The position numbers and the translations under genes are program-made. The notes beneath the pieces were generated by a model that saw only the letters and a program-made list of their open reading frames with translations, was not told where the DNA came from and searched no databases. 64,000 bases of DNA from Gemmatimonadota bacterium. GTDB taxonomy: Bacteria; Gemmatimonadota; Gemmatimonadetes; Longimicrobiales; Gaopeijiaceae. The stretch is taken from the NCBI GenBank assembly GCA_028873815.1, contig JAPPNN010000004.1:1-64000 (forward strand), in the 5' to 3' direction. Below, one piece after another: positions 8,239-17,420 of the stretch (position 1 is its first letter; each line of letters begins with the position of its first letter).

Positions 8239-10032
8239 ATGAGCCCCGGGAGAGGGAGGACAGAGAGCGGCAGGAACCCCGTCTGGGGACGCATGAGGCC
8301 CCTCTCGCTGCCAGCGGCGCTGACGTCGTTGACGCTTTTCCTTCCCTTGGCTTTGCCCGCGCCCGCCTCCGCCCAGCAGTCCGCCGCCGACACCGCCAAC
8401 ACCGGCATCGCCGTCACCGACCCGCTCGTCATCGAGAGCTGCGACCGCTGCCACGCCGTCGACGAAGACGGCATGATGACGCGGGTCTCCTACATGCGGA
8501 AGACGCCCGAGGGCTGGCAGCAGTCGATTCGCCGCATGGTGACCCTCAACGACGTGGAGCTGGATCCGGAGGTCGCGCGCGACATCGTCCGCTACCTCTC
8601 CGACAGCCACGGACTCGCGCCCGAGGAGCTCCGGCCGGGCCGCTTCGAGGTGGAACGCCGGCTGATCGACTGGTCGTACGAAGAGTCGCATGAGGGGGAT
8701 GAGGACGTCGATCGGGTGTGCAGCAGCTGTCACTCGATGGGACGGGTCGTCATCCAGCGCAGGACGAAGGAGGAGTGGGATCTCCTCATGGCCATGCACC
8801 GGGGCTATTACCCGCTTTCCGACACGCAGGGGTTCCGCCGCTTCGGCCCGCCCGCGCCAGGCGCGTCCGATACCCGCCACCCCATGGACAAGGCGGTGGC
8901 CGAGCTGTCGGGCAAGTTCCCCATGACGACCGCACAGTGGACTTCGTGGTCGGCGACGATGCGGCCGCCTCGCCTCGCCGGCACCTGGGCGCTGAAGGGG
9001 CACCATCCCGGTCGCGGCCCGATCTACGGCACCGTCGAGATATCGGAAGCGGCCGACGGGGCCGACTTCACGACCCGGGTCAGCTACGCGTACGCGCGGT
9101 CGGGCGAGCAGGTGGAGCGTGAGGGCCGCGCGATCGTCTACACGGGCTACCAGTGGCGCGGCCGTTCGTTCGAGGGCGGCGACGAGGCGACCTCGCTGCG
9201 CGAAGTCATGATGGTCGAGCGCGGCTGGGGCGAGATCAACGGCCGCTGGTTCGCCGGCGACTACGACGAGTTCGGGCCCGACGTGACGCTGCTGCGCGCG
9301 GACGGGCCGGTCGTTCTGGGCCTGCACCCCGTCGCCCTGCGCTCGGGCAGCACCGCGACCGTCACGGTCCACGGCGTGAACCTGCCCACCGGCCTGGGCG
9401 CCGCGGACCTGGACCTTGGGCCCGGCGTCGAGGTCGTGAGCGTCACGCGCAGCGACTCCGAGGTCCTGGCCGCCGAAGTCACCGCGAGCGACGAGGCCAC
9501 GGTCGGCGCCCGGGACGTGTTCCTGGCGGGCCGTCCGGTGCCCGGCCACCTGACCGTGTACGAGACCGTCGACCGGATCCTGGTCACGCCCGAAGCGGGC
9601 ATGGCGAGGCTCGGCGGCGGCGCCTTCCCGAAGGGCTTCGCGCAGTTCGAGGCCACCGCCTTCAGCGACGGCCCCGACGGCAAGCCCGAGACCGACGACG
9701 ACCTGAACCTGGGCTTCGTCGACGTCGAGTGGTCGATGGAAGAGTACTCCGCGGTTTTCGACGACGACGACATCGAGTACGTGGGCACGCTGGGCGCGGA
9801 CGGCCTCTTCCAGCCGGCGCTGGACGGCCCCAACCCGGACCGCGACGGCCTGCGCAACAACGTCGGCGACGTCTGGACGGTGGCGACCTGGCGCGGCCCC
9901 GACGGCAAGGAGGTGCGGGGGCGCGCCCACCTGATCGTCACGGTGCCGCTCTACATGCGCTGGGAACCGTGGCGCGTGCAGGAGATGCCGCTCCCGCGGC
10001 GGCGGACCTCGGACATGGGGAACGAGCGATGA
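8239..10032 (+). CDS. qhpA: Quinohemoprotein amine dehydrogenase alpha subunit (di-heme cytochrome c)
   Basis: This is the large subunit of periplasmic QHNDH, which oxidises primary amines and passes electrons from the CTQ cofactor through two c-type hemes. The sequence has a signal peptide ending near PASAQQ and CXXCH motifs at residues 68-72 (CDRCH) and 161-165 (CSSCH). Beta-rich domains follow, with Ig-like segments such as GSTATVTVHGVNLPTG. The length of 597 residues fits the family. The ATG at 8239 follows GGGAGGGA; an in-frame ATG at 8293 would begin directly at the signal peptide and is a real alternative. The stop overlaps the qhpD start as ATGA, so alpha subunit and maturase are translationally coupled. 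Confidence 0.92.
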   Translation: MSPGRGRTESGRNPVWGRMRPLSLPAALTSLTLFLPLALPAPASAQQSAADTANTGIAVTDPLVIESCDRCHAVDEDGMMTRVSYMRKTPEGWQQSIRRMVTLNDVELDPEVARDIVRYLSDSHGLAPEELRPGRFEVERRLIDWSYEESHEGDEDVDRVCSSCHSMGRVVIQRRTKEEWDLLMAMHRGYYPLSDTQGFRRFGPPAPGASDTRHPMDKAVAELSGKFPMTTAQWTSWSATMRPPRLAGTWALKGHHPGRGPIYGTVEISEAADGADFTTRVSYAYARSGEQVEREGRAIVYTGYQWRGRSFEGGDEATSLREVMMVERGWGEINGRWFAGDYDEFGPDVTLLRADGPVVLGLHPVALRSGSTATVTVHGVNLPTGLGAADLDLGPGVEVVSVTRSDSEVLAAEVTASDEATVGARDVFLAGRPVPGHLTVYETVDRILVTPEAGMARLGGGAFPKGFAQFEATAFSDGPDGKPETDDDLNLGFVDVEWSMEEYSAVFDDDDIEYVGTLGADGLFQPALDGPNPDRDGLRNNVGDVWTVATWRGPDGKEVRGRAHLIVTVPLYMRWEPWRVQEMPLPRRRTSDMGNER

Positions 10033-11519
10033 GCGCGGGGACCCCGACCGACACGCAGGGGACCACCGGGAACGGCGCCACGGCCGCCGACCCCGTCTTC
10101 CTCGCCCAGCGCGAGTTCCACCCCTTCGAGGCGGCGGGTGAGACCTTCCTCTACCTGGTGCCGTCGGCTGCCGTCTTCTACCTCGACGAACCGTCGGTTG
10201 CGGTCCTCCAGGCCCTCGACACGGGTGCCACCAGCGAAGACGACCTGGTCACCGCCCTAGCCCCACGCTTCGGCGAGCCCGCCGTGCGGCGCAGCCTGGC
10301 CGAGCTGGTGCGGGTGCAGGCGATCGGCCTCACCTCGGCCCCGAAACAGACCTTCCCGCGGGTGCTGCCCCAGGCGGACTTCCCGCTCACCACGATGGTC
10401 CTCAACGTCACCAACAAGTGCAACCTGGCGTGCACGTACTGCTACGAGTACGGCGAGGACAAGATCGTCGACACCACGTGCGACCCCGCGCCCAACTACA
10501 TGAGCGAGGAGACCGCGCGAAAGAGCGTCGACTTCATGTTCGAGCAGTCGGGCGATCTGCCGGTCGCGCACCTCGCCTTCTTCGGCGGCGAGACGCTCCT
10601 CAACTTCAAGGTCCTGGAGAAGACCGTGGCCTACGCGCGCGAGCGGGCCGTGGAACTGGGCAAGGACGTCGACTTCTCGCTGACCACCAACGGCACGCTG
10701 CTGCGCGACAAGGTGATCGACTGGCTGGCCGAAAACCGGATCGGCGTCACCGTCAGCATCGACGGGCCGAAGGAGATGCAGGACAAGTTCCGCGTCTTCA
10801 AGAACGGGATGGGCAGCTACGACTACGCCCTGCCGAAGATCAAGCGCCTGCTGGAGCGCCATCGCACGCGCCCCATCGGGGCCCGTGTGACGCTCACCCG
10901 CCAGACGCTGGACGTGCCGCGGATCTTCCACCATCTGCGCGACGAGGTGGGGTTCTGGGAGGTCGGGTTCGCTCCCGTGACGACCGCCGACGGCCGCGGC
11001 TACGCGATCCAGGACGCAGGATTCGACCGCATGCTGGGCCAGTTCGAGGAGCTGGCGCAGGAGTTTCTCGAGTTCGCGGTCGACGACCGGCACCACGGCT
11101 TCTCGAACGTCAAGGACACGATCGAGGAGATCCACAAGGGCGTCAGCAAGGCCTTCCCGTGCGGCGCCGGGCTGGGGCTGATGGGTGTGGCCACTGACGG
11201 CGACGTGGCGCTCTGCCACCGGTTCGCGGGGTCGGACGACCACAGTATCGGGTCGGTGCACACCGGGCTGGACCGCAAGCGCCAGTTCGAGTTCCTCGGA
11301 CACCATCACGTGGCCAACAAGACCGACTGCAACACCTGCTGGGCGCGCCCGCTGTGCGCCGGCGGCTGCTATCACGAGGCGCACGTGCGCTACGGCGACA
11401 CGGGCGTGGCCAACCTGCACTACTGCGACTGGATCCGGAGCTGGACCAACACCTGCCTGGAGGTCTACGGCGAGATCGCGGTCAAGAACCCGGGGTACCT
11501 GGAGCAGTTCGAATCATGA
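10029..11519 (+). CDS. qhpD: Radical SAM peptide maturase QhpD
   Basis: This 496-residue radical SAM enzyme forms the intrapeptidyl thioether bonds (Cys to Asp/Glu) in the gamma subunit of QHNDH. An N-terminal peptide-recognition-like region (residues about 20-110) precedes the SAM cluster motif CNLACTYC at 131-138. A cysteine-rich SPASM-type C-terminus contains CGAG, DCNTCWARPLCAGGCYHEA and a final HYCDW, giving ligands for auxiliary Fe-S clusters. It starts at ATG 10029 within the qhpA stop and ends 16 nt before qhpC. Family identification rests on the motif order plus its position between qhpA and qhpC, the known gene order of the pathway. Confidence 0.93.
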   Translation: MSAGTPTDTQGTTGNGATAADPVFLAQREFHPFEAAGETFLYLVPSAAVFYLDEPSVAVLQALDTGATSEDDLVTALAPRFGEPAVRRSLAELVRVQAIGLTSAPKQTFPRVLPQADFPLTTMVLNVTNKCNLACTYCYEYGEDKIVDTTCDPAPNYMSEETARKSVDFMFEQSGDLPVAHLAFFGGETLLNFKVLEKTVAYARERAVELGKDVDFSLTTNGTLLRDKVIDWLAENRIGVTVSIDGPKEMQDKFRVFKNGMGSYDYALPKIKRLLERHRTRPIGARVTLTRQTLDVPRIFHHLRDEVGFWEVGFAPVTTADGRGYAIQDAGFDRMLGQFEELAQEFLEFAVDDRHHGFSNVKDTIEEIHKGVSKAFPCGAGLGLMGVATDGDVALCHRFAGSDDHSIGSVHTGLDRKRQFEFLGHHHVANKTDCNTCWARPLCAGGCYHEAHVRYGDTGVANLHYCDWIRSWTNTCLEVYGEIAVKNPGYLEQFES

Positions 11520-11535
11520 GGAAGGAGGCGGACAA

Positions 11536-11859
11536 GTGGACCACCTGAAAGCCATCAACCAGAAGGCGCGGCGGATCCAGGAGCATGTGAGCGACCTCGA
11601 CGTCATCGGCCTGGAAAGCCGCGAGGGGCCGAACATCCCGCTGGGGTGCTCGCTCGTGTTCGCTCCCGGTTGGGAGGTGGACTCGACCGGGGGAACCGCC
11701 GGACTCTGTCAACCCGTCGAACGCGACCTCTTCGACTGCCACCTGGCCTGCTTCTGGCCCGCCCACGTCCCGGACCAGCTCAACCACGCGCCGGACTGGA
11801 CCGGCAAGTGTGCGGCGGCGCAGAAGGACTGGCGCAAGATCGACCTGATCTTCCCGTGA
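11536..11859 (+). CDS. qhpC: QHNDH gamma subunit, cross-linked CTQ-bearing peptide
   Basis: This 107-residue precursor has a leader of about 31 residues (MDHLKAINQKARRIQEH...) followed by the catalytic gamma chain. Every residue used in the characterised enzyme is present at the right spacing. Numbering the mature chain with the first Cys as 7, they are Cys7-Glu16, Cys27-Asp33 and Cys41-Asp49 for the thioethers, and Cys37-Trp43 for cysteine tryptophylquinone (core LFDCHLACFWPAHVPD). The start is GTG 11536 with AAGGAGG 7 nt upstream. The leader should be recognised by QhpD and removed by the QhpE protease; the exact cleavage site is not obvious. It overlaps qhpB by GTGA. Confidence 0.95.
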   Translation: MDHLKAINQKARRIQEHVSDLDVIGLESREGPNIPLGCSLVFAPGWEVDSTGGTAGLCQPVERDLFDCHLACFWPAHVPDQLNHAPDWTGKCAAAQKDWRKIDLIFP

Positions 11860-12959
11860 CGCGCCCGGGCCTGCTGCTACTGACCGCCGGGCTGGTCGGC
11901 CTGGCCGGCGCTCCCGACCCCGCCCACGCCCAGGGCGGCGGCAACGGCGTCATCTACATGGCGGCGTACGACCATTCGATCAAGGTCATCGACGAGAACT
12001 CGCTCGAAATCGTGGACGAGTTCGAGACTTCGATCGGGATCCCGATCGGGCTGACGCTGTCCGCCAACCACGAGCGCATCTACGTGCGCGACGCCGAGTT
12101 CGAGGAGATCGAGATCTTCGACGTGGCCACCCGCCGGTCGCTCGACAGCTTCACCCTGAGCCGCGGGAACCGGAAGGTCCGGATCTGGGGGATGGAGGTC
12201 GACCCGGCCGAGGAGTTCGTCGTCCTCAACACCATGCGGTACACGAAGCGCATCGACCGCTGGGAGATCGACGAAGCGGTGCTGCTCAAGTACGACCTGC
12301 AGGAGAAGGCGGTCACCGACACGATTCCCTGGCCGGAGGGAGAGGGCGGCCGCAGAGCGCGCCTCATGTTCTCGCCGGAGGGGGAGTACCTGTACTTCTT
12401 CGGTCGGGGCAACATCATCGTCCTCGAGACCGAGGGCTTCACGGAAGTGGACCGCTGGGACCTCTCGCGTCCGCTCGAAGAGGGGCTGGGCCGCTTCAGC
12501 TTCGGATTCCCCACCAGTTTGCACGACGAAAGGGGATTCCACACCGGCCTCTTCAACTTCACCGACCCCGTTCAGAACCGCCGCATGATGGGGATCGCGC
12601 GGGTGAACCTGGCGGAGCGTGACGTCGACTTCTTCACCCTGGGGCCGAGCTCTCCGGTCAGCTTCCGCCTCGCGCCCGGCGGCAACAGGGGCTACGGCCT
12701 GGTGCAGCAGATCGGCAACTACGAGTTCTGGACCTTCGACCTGGAGGGGCGGCGGGTCGAGAACCGCCAGCGCTTTGCGGGCCGTCCGCGCATGGGCCTG
12801 GAGATCAGCTCCAACGGCGAACTGCTCTACATCTACAACGCCGGCGCCACGATCGACGTCTACGATGCCGCCACCTACGAGTTCATCCGGACCGTGACCT
12901 TCGACGCGGATATGACAAGCTTTGTCATGATTCCGGAGGGGACGGGGCGGGCGGGGTAA
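11856..12959 (+). CDS. qhpB: QHNDH beta subunit (beta-propeller)
   Basis: This 367-residue secreted propeller completes the alpha-beta-gamma enzyme. The signal peptide runs RPGLLLLTAGLVGLAG and ends near AHAQ. The mature part has YVTN/amine-dehydrogenase-type blades such as GVIYMAAYDHSIKVIDENSL and LSANHERIYVRDAEFEEIEIFD. It starts at GTG 11856, overlapping the qhpC stop by 4 nt, so gamma and beta are coupled. An upstream extension of the frame is only the qhpC shadow. In the known enzyme this subunit cradles the gamma chain. Confidence 0.9.
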   Translation: MTRPGLLLLTAGLVGLAGAPDPAHAQGGGNGVIYMAAYDHSIKVIDENSLEIVDEFETSIGIPIGLTLSANHERIYVRDAEFEEIEIFDVATRRSLDSFTLSRGNRKVRIWGMEVDPAEEFVVLNTMRYTKRIDRWEIDEAVLLKYDLQEKAVTDTIPWPEGEGGRRARLMFSPEGEYLYFFGRGNIIVLETEGFTEVDRWDLSRPLEEGLGRFSFGFPTSLHDERGFHTGLFNFTDPVQNRRMMGIARVNLAERDVDFFTLGPSSPVSFRLAPGGNRGYGLVQQIGNYEFWTFDLEGRRVENRQRFAGRPRMGLEISSNGELLYIYNAGATIDVYDAATYEFIRTVTFDADMTSFVMIPEGTGRAG

Positions 12960-12991
12960 GGGGGCGCGGGCCAGGGCTGGAGGCGCGCTGA

Positions 12992-14641
12992 ATGGCCATC
13001 ATCGACGCCGAACTCCGCCGCGGCCTCGCCTACGTCCTCCCCTACCGAGGCCGGCTCGCAGTCATTCTCGGCCTCAACCTCGCCGGAACCGCGCTCGCCC
13101 TCTACGTACCCTACCTGACGCGTACCCTGGTCGACGATGCGCTCCTCGGCGGCGATCTCGACGCGCTCATCCGCGTGGTCGGACTCTTCCTGGCCGTCAC
13201 CGCCGCCAGCTTCGGCCTGAACGTCGCCAGCGGGCTGCGGTACACGAAGGTGTCGGCGGAAATCCTCTTCGACATGCGGCTCGCGGTCTACCGGCACCTG
13301 CAGCGCCTGTCGCCCCGCTTCTTCGCGCGCACCCCGCTCGGCGAGATCATGTCGCGGATCAACAACGACGTGGGCGAGATCCAGCGGGTGCTCGCGGACA
13401 CGGCGCTGGCGTGGGTGGGGAACGTGGCGTTTCTGGTGGGGACGGTCGGCATGCTGCTGTGGCTGGACTGGCGGCTGTTCCTGGCCGCTGCGGTGCTCCT
13501 GCCGCCCGCGATCTGGGCCCTGGTGCGCTACCGGCGCCGCCTCGAGGTGCGTGTCCGCGTCATGCGCGAGCGCAGCGCCGACATCGGCACATTCCTGATC
13601 GAGACCCTGCGGGGCGTCCGCCTGGTCGCCGCCTCGAACGCCGCCGAACGCGAGGCGGCCCGCTTCCGCAAGCGCAACGACTCGTTCGTGGATTCGCTGA
13701 TGAAGATGCAGCGGCTGCGCTACCTCGCGGGCGGACTGCCGGGGCTGCTGCTGTCGGCCAGCACGGCGGTGGTGTTCCTGTACGGCGGGTCGCGCGTGAT
13801 CGGCGGCGTGATCACGCTGGGCACCTTCACCGCGTTCATGGCCTACCAGATGCGCCTGATCGGCCCGGTGCAGGGCCTCATGGGGCTGTACACGGGGATC
13901 GCGACCGCGCGGGTCTCGCTGCGCCGCGTCCACGAGTTGCTCGACGAGCCGATCGAGGTGGCCGACGCCGAGTCGCCGGCCGCGCTGGGTCCCGTGCGCG
14001 GCGAGCTGGTCTTCGAGAACGTGTCGTGCGGGCATGGCCGTGGCGGTGCCGTGCTGGAGGGGTTCGGGATGACCGTCGTGCCGGGTGAGGTGGTGGCCCT
14101 GGTGGGTCCTTCAGGGGGTGGGAAGTCGACGGTGGCCGACCTGATCGTCCGCCATCTCGACCCGGATTCCGGGCGTGTCCTGCTGGACGGGAGAGATGTT
14201 CGGGACATCAGCCTGGCGGAGTTGCGGGCGAATGTCTCGCTCGTCGATCAGGCCGCGTTCGTCTTCAACACCTCGATCCTGGAGAACGTGCGGTACGCGC
14301 GGCCCGACGCCGACGAGGCCGCGGTGATCCGGGCCGTCGAGCGCGCGGGACTGGGCGACTTCGTCGCGGGCCTCCCCGACGGGCTCGGCACGGTGGTGGG
14401 CGAGGAGGGCCGGCAGCTCTCGGCGGGTGAGCGGCAGCGCGTCGCGATCGCGCGGGCCCTGCTGGCGGATCCGGCCGTGCTGGTGCTGGACGAGGCGACG
14501 AGCGCGCTGGACATGGAAGCCCAGGCGCACGTGGTGGGCGCCTACCGCGAAGTCATGAGGGGGCGGACGACCGTGCTGATCACGCACCGGGAGGAGATGC
14601 TGCGGGGGGTGGACCGGGTGGTGGAGGTGGGGGGTGGGTAG
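12992..14641 (+). CDS. qhpF: ABC exporter, fused membrane and ATPase domains (QhpF)
   Basis: This is a 549-residue half-transporter. Six transmembrane helices fill roughly residues 20-310. The ATPase domain has Walker A GPSGGGKST (about residue 371), the ABC signature LSAGERQR (about 476) and Walker B VLVLDEATSALD (about 497). In characterised qhp operons the QhpF exporter moves the cross-linked gamma peptide to the periplasm, and this gene sits at exactly that place, 32 nt after qhpB. Members of this family otherwise export lipids, peptides or drugs; context decides the assignment. Its stop overlaps the next propeller gene by 8 nt. Confidence 0.88.
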   Translation: MAIIDAELRRGLAYVLPYRGRLAVILGLNLAGTALALYVPYLTRTLVDDALLGGDLDALIRVVGLFLAVTAASFGLNVASGLRYTKVSAEILFDMRLAVYRHLQRLSPRFFARTPLGEIMSRINNDVGEIQRVLADTALAWVGNVAFLVGTVGMLLWLDWRLFLAAAVLLPPAIWALVRYRRRLEVRVRVMRERSADIGTFLIETLRGVRLVAASNAAEREAARFRKRNDSFVDSLMKMQRLRYLAGGLPGLLLSASTAVVFLYGGSRVIGGVITLGTFTAFMAYQMRLIGPVQGLMGLYTGIATARVSLRRVHELLDEPIEVADAESPAALGPVRGELVFENVSCGHGRGGAVLEGFGMTVVPGEVVALVGPSGGGKSTVADLIVRHLDPDSGRVLLDGRDVRDISLAELRANVSLVDQAAFVFNTSILENVRYARPDADEAAVIRAVERAGLGDFVAGLPDGLGTVVGEEGRQLSAGERQRVAIARALLADPAVLVLDEATSALDMEAQAHVVGAYREVMRGRTTVLITHREEMLRGVDRVVEVGGG

Positions 14642-15752
14642 GCGCGGCGTGTGGCGGCCGTCTCCGCCGGCTCTGCTGAGCCACCGGAGTCCGCGCAGGT
14701 TGCTGGCGGTCCCGTTCCTGGTCGCGGCCCTCGGAGTCTGGACGGGTTGCGACGGCGGCACCGGTACCGATTCCACCATAACACCTGTCGCGATGCCCTT
14801 CGCTGACCAGTTCCAGCTTGAGCAGGTGATCACGCCGGAGCAAAGCACGGAGTCCCCCATCGTCCGGATTTCGGGGGTTTCGTGGAACGGTGACCGCTTC
14901 GCCATCGCCGACGTTTCCGAGGCGAATGCGAAGCTGTTCAGCATCGATGGGTCGTTGCTCGCCACGGTGGGCCGAAGCGGCGAGGGCCCGGGCGAGTTCA
15001 CGGCCGCCCGCTATCCGGCCCTCGCCGATGGGCGTCTGTTCGTGGCCGATGGGGCACTGGGCCGGGTATCAGTCTGGACGGAGAGCGGAGACCTGGAGCG
15101 GGAGATCCAGGTTGGAGCCGGGTTCATCTCGGATTTCGCCTTGCTGCCGGATGGCCGGCTCGTGTTCACCGGCAGCGGGTTCGGCACGCCGGGGGCGGCC
15201 ATGGGCGTGTTTGCGGAAGACGGCACCGCGCTGGCGCAGGGACTTTTCACCACGACGGTTCTCCCTGCGGATGCCGATCCCGAGGCCCCGTGGGCCAACA
15301 TGCGCCAGACGTTGTTCACTGTTGCCAACGACACCGCCTGGGCCGTGTCGACGATTTCGGACAGTCTCTGGGCCGTTCCTCTGGCTGCCGACAGCCTGTG
15401 GGCCGAGTCCCGCCGACTTTCCATCCCCGGCTACGTGGCACCGGCAGCGCCCGAGGAACCCTTGCGCTCGCTGCAGGACCTGAGCGACTGGGGCAGGAGT
15501 TTCCACGGTGCGGCCCCGCCGGTCGCAAGTTCCGAACTGCTGATCTTCCCTTTCGTGCGGGGCGTGCTGAACAACGGCGATCCCACGATTCTGGTCGTGA
15601 GGGATGGTAAAGGAGACTGGTACGCGCTCAGTGATCCTCCCCCGGTCATCGCGGCGTTCGCCGATCGGCTCCTGGTGATCCACAATCCCCTGGAGGATCC
15701 CGTGGAACTGGCGGTGTACGAGATGCGAAGTACGGACGGCAACGGACGATAG
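14634..15752 (+). CDS. Six-bladed beta-propeller lipoprotein
   Basis: This 372-residue lipoprotein has the signal RRLLAVPFLVAALGVWTGC, with the lipobox cysteine followed by [17 protein letters not shown] near residue 120 identifies the 6-bladed propeller family. The GTG at 14634 overlaps the qhpF stop; GTG 14649 is an alternative. It is the first of five such genes on the + strand between qhpF and qhpE, and its overlap with qhpF places it in the qhp transcript. Its function is unknown; a periplasmic or outer-membrane binding role beside the amine dehydrogenase is an inference. Confidence 0.8.
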   Translation: MGRRGVWRPSPPALLSHRSPRRLLAVPFLVAALGVWTGCDGGTGTDSTITPVAMPFADQFQLEQVITPEQSTESPIVRISGVSWNGDRFAIADVSEANAKLFSIDGSLLATVGRSGEGPGEFTAARYPALADGRLFVADGALGRVSVWTESGDLEREIQVGAGFISDFALLPDGRLVFTGSGFGTPGAAMGVFAEDGTALAQGLFTTTVLPADADPEAPWANMRQTLFTVANDTAWAVSTISDSLWAVPLAADSLWAESRRLSIPGYVAPAAPEEPLRSLQDLSDWGRSFHGAAPPVASSELLIFPFVRGVLNNGDPTILVVRDGKGDWYALSDPPPVIAAFADRLLVIHNPLEDPVELAVYEMRSTDGNGR

Positions 15753-15787
15753 CGCTCGCCGTTGCCGCAAGGGACAGGCCGAACTGG

Positions 15788-16246
15788 TCACCCCTCCAGA
15801 AGAGGGTCCGTCTCCTCGCCGGAGTGCAACGAGCGCCCGGCCTTGCGAGCGACAAGCAAGCTAGCCACGCCGCCTCCCGCACCAAGGAGTGGCAGAATGC
15901 TGAACGGGACGAGGGCGGCCCCGTTGGGCCAATCCCCCCAACTGCCGCCCACAACGAGTCCTGCCAGGAGAAGGCCGCCCAGCACGCCCACCGAGGCGAC
16001 TCGTGAGTAGGAAAGCTCGTCCAACGAGCGGCCGCGCGCCGCGATCGCCAGCATGGCCGAAAAGCTCGTTCCGATCCCGACGCCCCAAACCGTACCCGCG
16101 ATGATCATGAACCCCAACTCATCCTCGGCGCCGGGGAAGAACACCTTGCCAGCCAAAGCGACCAGAGAGAAGAACGCCGCGCCGATAGCGCCGAAGGTCA
16201 GCCCCATGCCGAGGACACCACGAACGACTTTCTTCCAACGCGACAT
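15788..16246 (-). CDS. Small multi-pass membrane protein, unknown function
   Basis: This is a 152-residue protein with four predicted transmembrane segments: GMGLTFGAIGAAFFSLVALA, then LGFMIIAGTVWGVGIG, SVGVLGGLLLAGLVVGG and ALVPFSILPLLGAGGG. The start MSRWKKVVRG at 16246 was preferred to the longer frame (16348) because a basic N-terminus followed by a helix is typical. It is transcribed against the surrounding propeller genes and its 5' region borders the start of the next propeller. No family with known function was recognised. It resembles hypothetical membrane proteins that I associate with Gemmatimonadota. Confidence 0.65.
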   Translation of the reverse strand: MSRWKKVVRGVLGMGLTFGAIGAAFFSLVALAGKVFFPGAEDELGFMIIAGTVWGVGIGTSFSAMLAIAARGRSLDELSYSRVASVGVLGGLLLAGLVVGGSWGDWPNGAALVPFSILPLLGAGGGVASLLVARKAGRSLHSGEETDPLLEG

Positions 16247-16337
16247 GGCGAGCTTTCTGCTTGCGGTGATTCGGTACCATAGAGTATTACCTGAGACACG
16301 TCGGGCGTCCCAACGGTTGCCGTCACGTTCCAATTGC

Positions 16338-17420
16338 ATGACCCTCATCCAGGTGGACAGCGTGGTCCTGCAGGAAGGCGAGGACCACTACATCGGACAA
16401 CCCGGAGAAATTGTCCTGGGGCCGCAGGGCTCGTTTGTCGTGATCGATTTTTTTTCGGCGAACGCGATTCGGTTCGACGGCGCGGGCCGACCGATTCGCA
16501 CATTCGGAAGACGCGGCCAGGGCCCGGGAGAGTTCTACCAGATCGGAATCGGCGGATTCGTCTCCGACGGAGTTGTCGGGATCACCGACGGCCAACCACC
16601 GCAAATGCAGATCGAGTTCTTCGACTGGGATTCGGGCGAGCACCTGGGTCAGGCCAGGTCGGACGGCCTCGTGAGCTCGCTGGGGGCTACCCGCCGTGGC
16701 CGGCTGTGGGCGGGCGGCATCAATCCGGACACGTGGCTGGCGCTTGGCTCCCGCCGCTTGCGGGAATTGCTGAGGGACCGGGTTTCTCTGCAAGCGCCGA
16801 GGATCCCGCTGGAACGCATCGCCGTACCCCGCCCCTATGTTGAAGACAGGACGATTCTGGGCATCGGAGGACATACGCGGATGCACGTTTCGGAAGAGAG
16901 CATCCTCTTCGGATTCGGTCTCAGCCCGTTTCTGCTGCAGCTCGATCTGGATGGCGAAGTCGTCGACACGATCCCGCTCCGCTCCGCCAGGCGGCGTGGT
17001 GTGCCGCCGGACGATGAGTTCATCGAGATGATGAGCGTTGACGACGACGACGGAGCACTCTCCACCGAGGAGTATTTTGCGCTGCAGGAGGAACTATTTG
17101 CGAAAGCGTCCACCCTCATGAGAGTTTCCCGTGACGAGGCCGGTAACATCCACACGATCCACCAGGATGGCGCGCTCAGCGGAATGCAAGTGAGCGGCAC
17201 GCTGTACCTGAGCAGCCTGAGCCACGATGGTACGAGACAATGCGCGGATACTCTGATTCCCACCTCCGACGTGGGCAGGCCGATAACTGCGCTGCGGGAC
17301 AACGAATTGCTGGTCCTGGATCAGCGGATCGAGGCTGGTCCGGACAACCTGCGGACCGTCCTAAGGCGCTTCACGATCGATTTCGAGAACTGTACCGGAG
17401 AGGTCCGACGGCCGGGCTGA
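16338..17420 (+). CDS. Six-bladed beta-propeller, no signal peptide visible
   Basis: This 360-residue propeller starts at MTLIQVDSVVLQEGE. GRRGQGPGEFYQI near residue 60 is the family hallmark. Unlike its paralogues it has no signal peptide or lipobox downstream of any plausible start. Extending the frame upstream runs through the antisense membrane gene and yields no hydrophobic leader. It may be N-terminally truncated or start at a codon I cannot identify. The stop overlaps the next gene (TGATG), so translation is coupled to the carboxypeptidase-regulatory protein. Confidence 0.65.
   Translation: MTLIQVDSVVLQEGEDHYIGQPGEIVLGPQGSFVVIDFFSANAIRFDGAGRPIRTFGRRGQGPGEFYQIGIGGFVSDGVVGITDGQPPQMQIEFFDWDSGEHLGQARSDGLVSSLGATRRGRLWAGGINPDTWLALGSRRLRELLRDRVSLQAPRIPLERIAVPRPYVEDRTILGIGGHTRMHVSEESILFGFGLSPFLLQLDLDGEVVDTIPLRSARRRGVPPDDEFIEMMSVDDDDGALSTEEYFALQEELFAKASTLMRVSRDEAGNIHTIHQDGALSGMQVSGTLYLSSLSHDGTRQCADTLIPTSDVGRPITALRDNELLVLDQRIEAGPDNLRTVLRRFTIDFENCTGEVRRPG

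Noticed and set aside
8209-9930. 573-codon minus-strand open frame opposite qhpA
   Set aside because: It is a low-complexity Arg/Val/Asp-rich antisense shadow typical of high-G+C third-position bias; qhpA has hemes, signal peptide and coupling.
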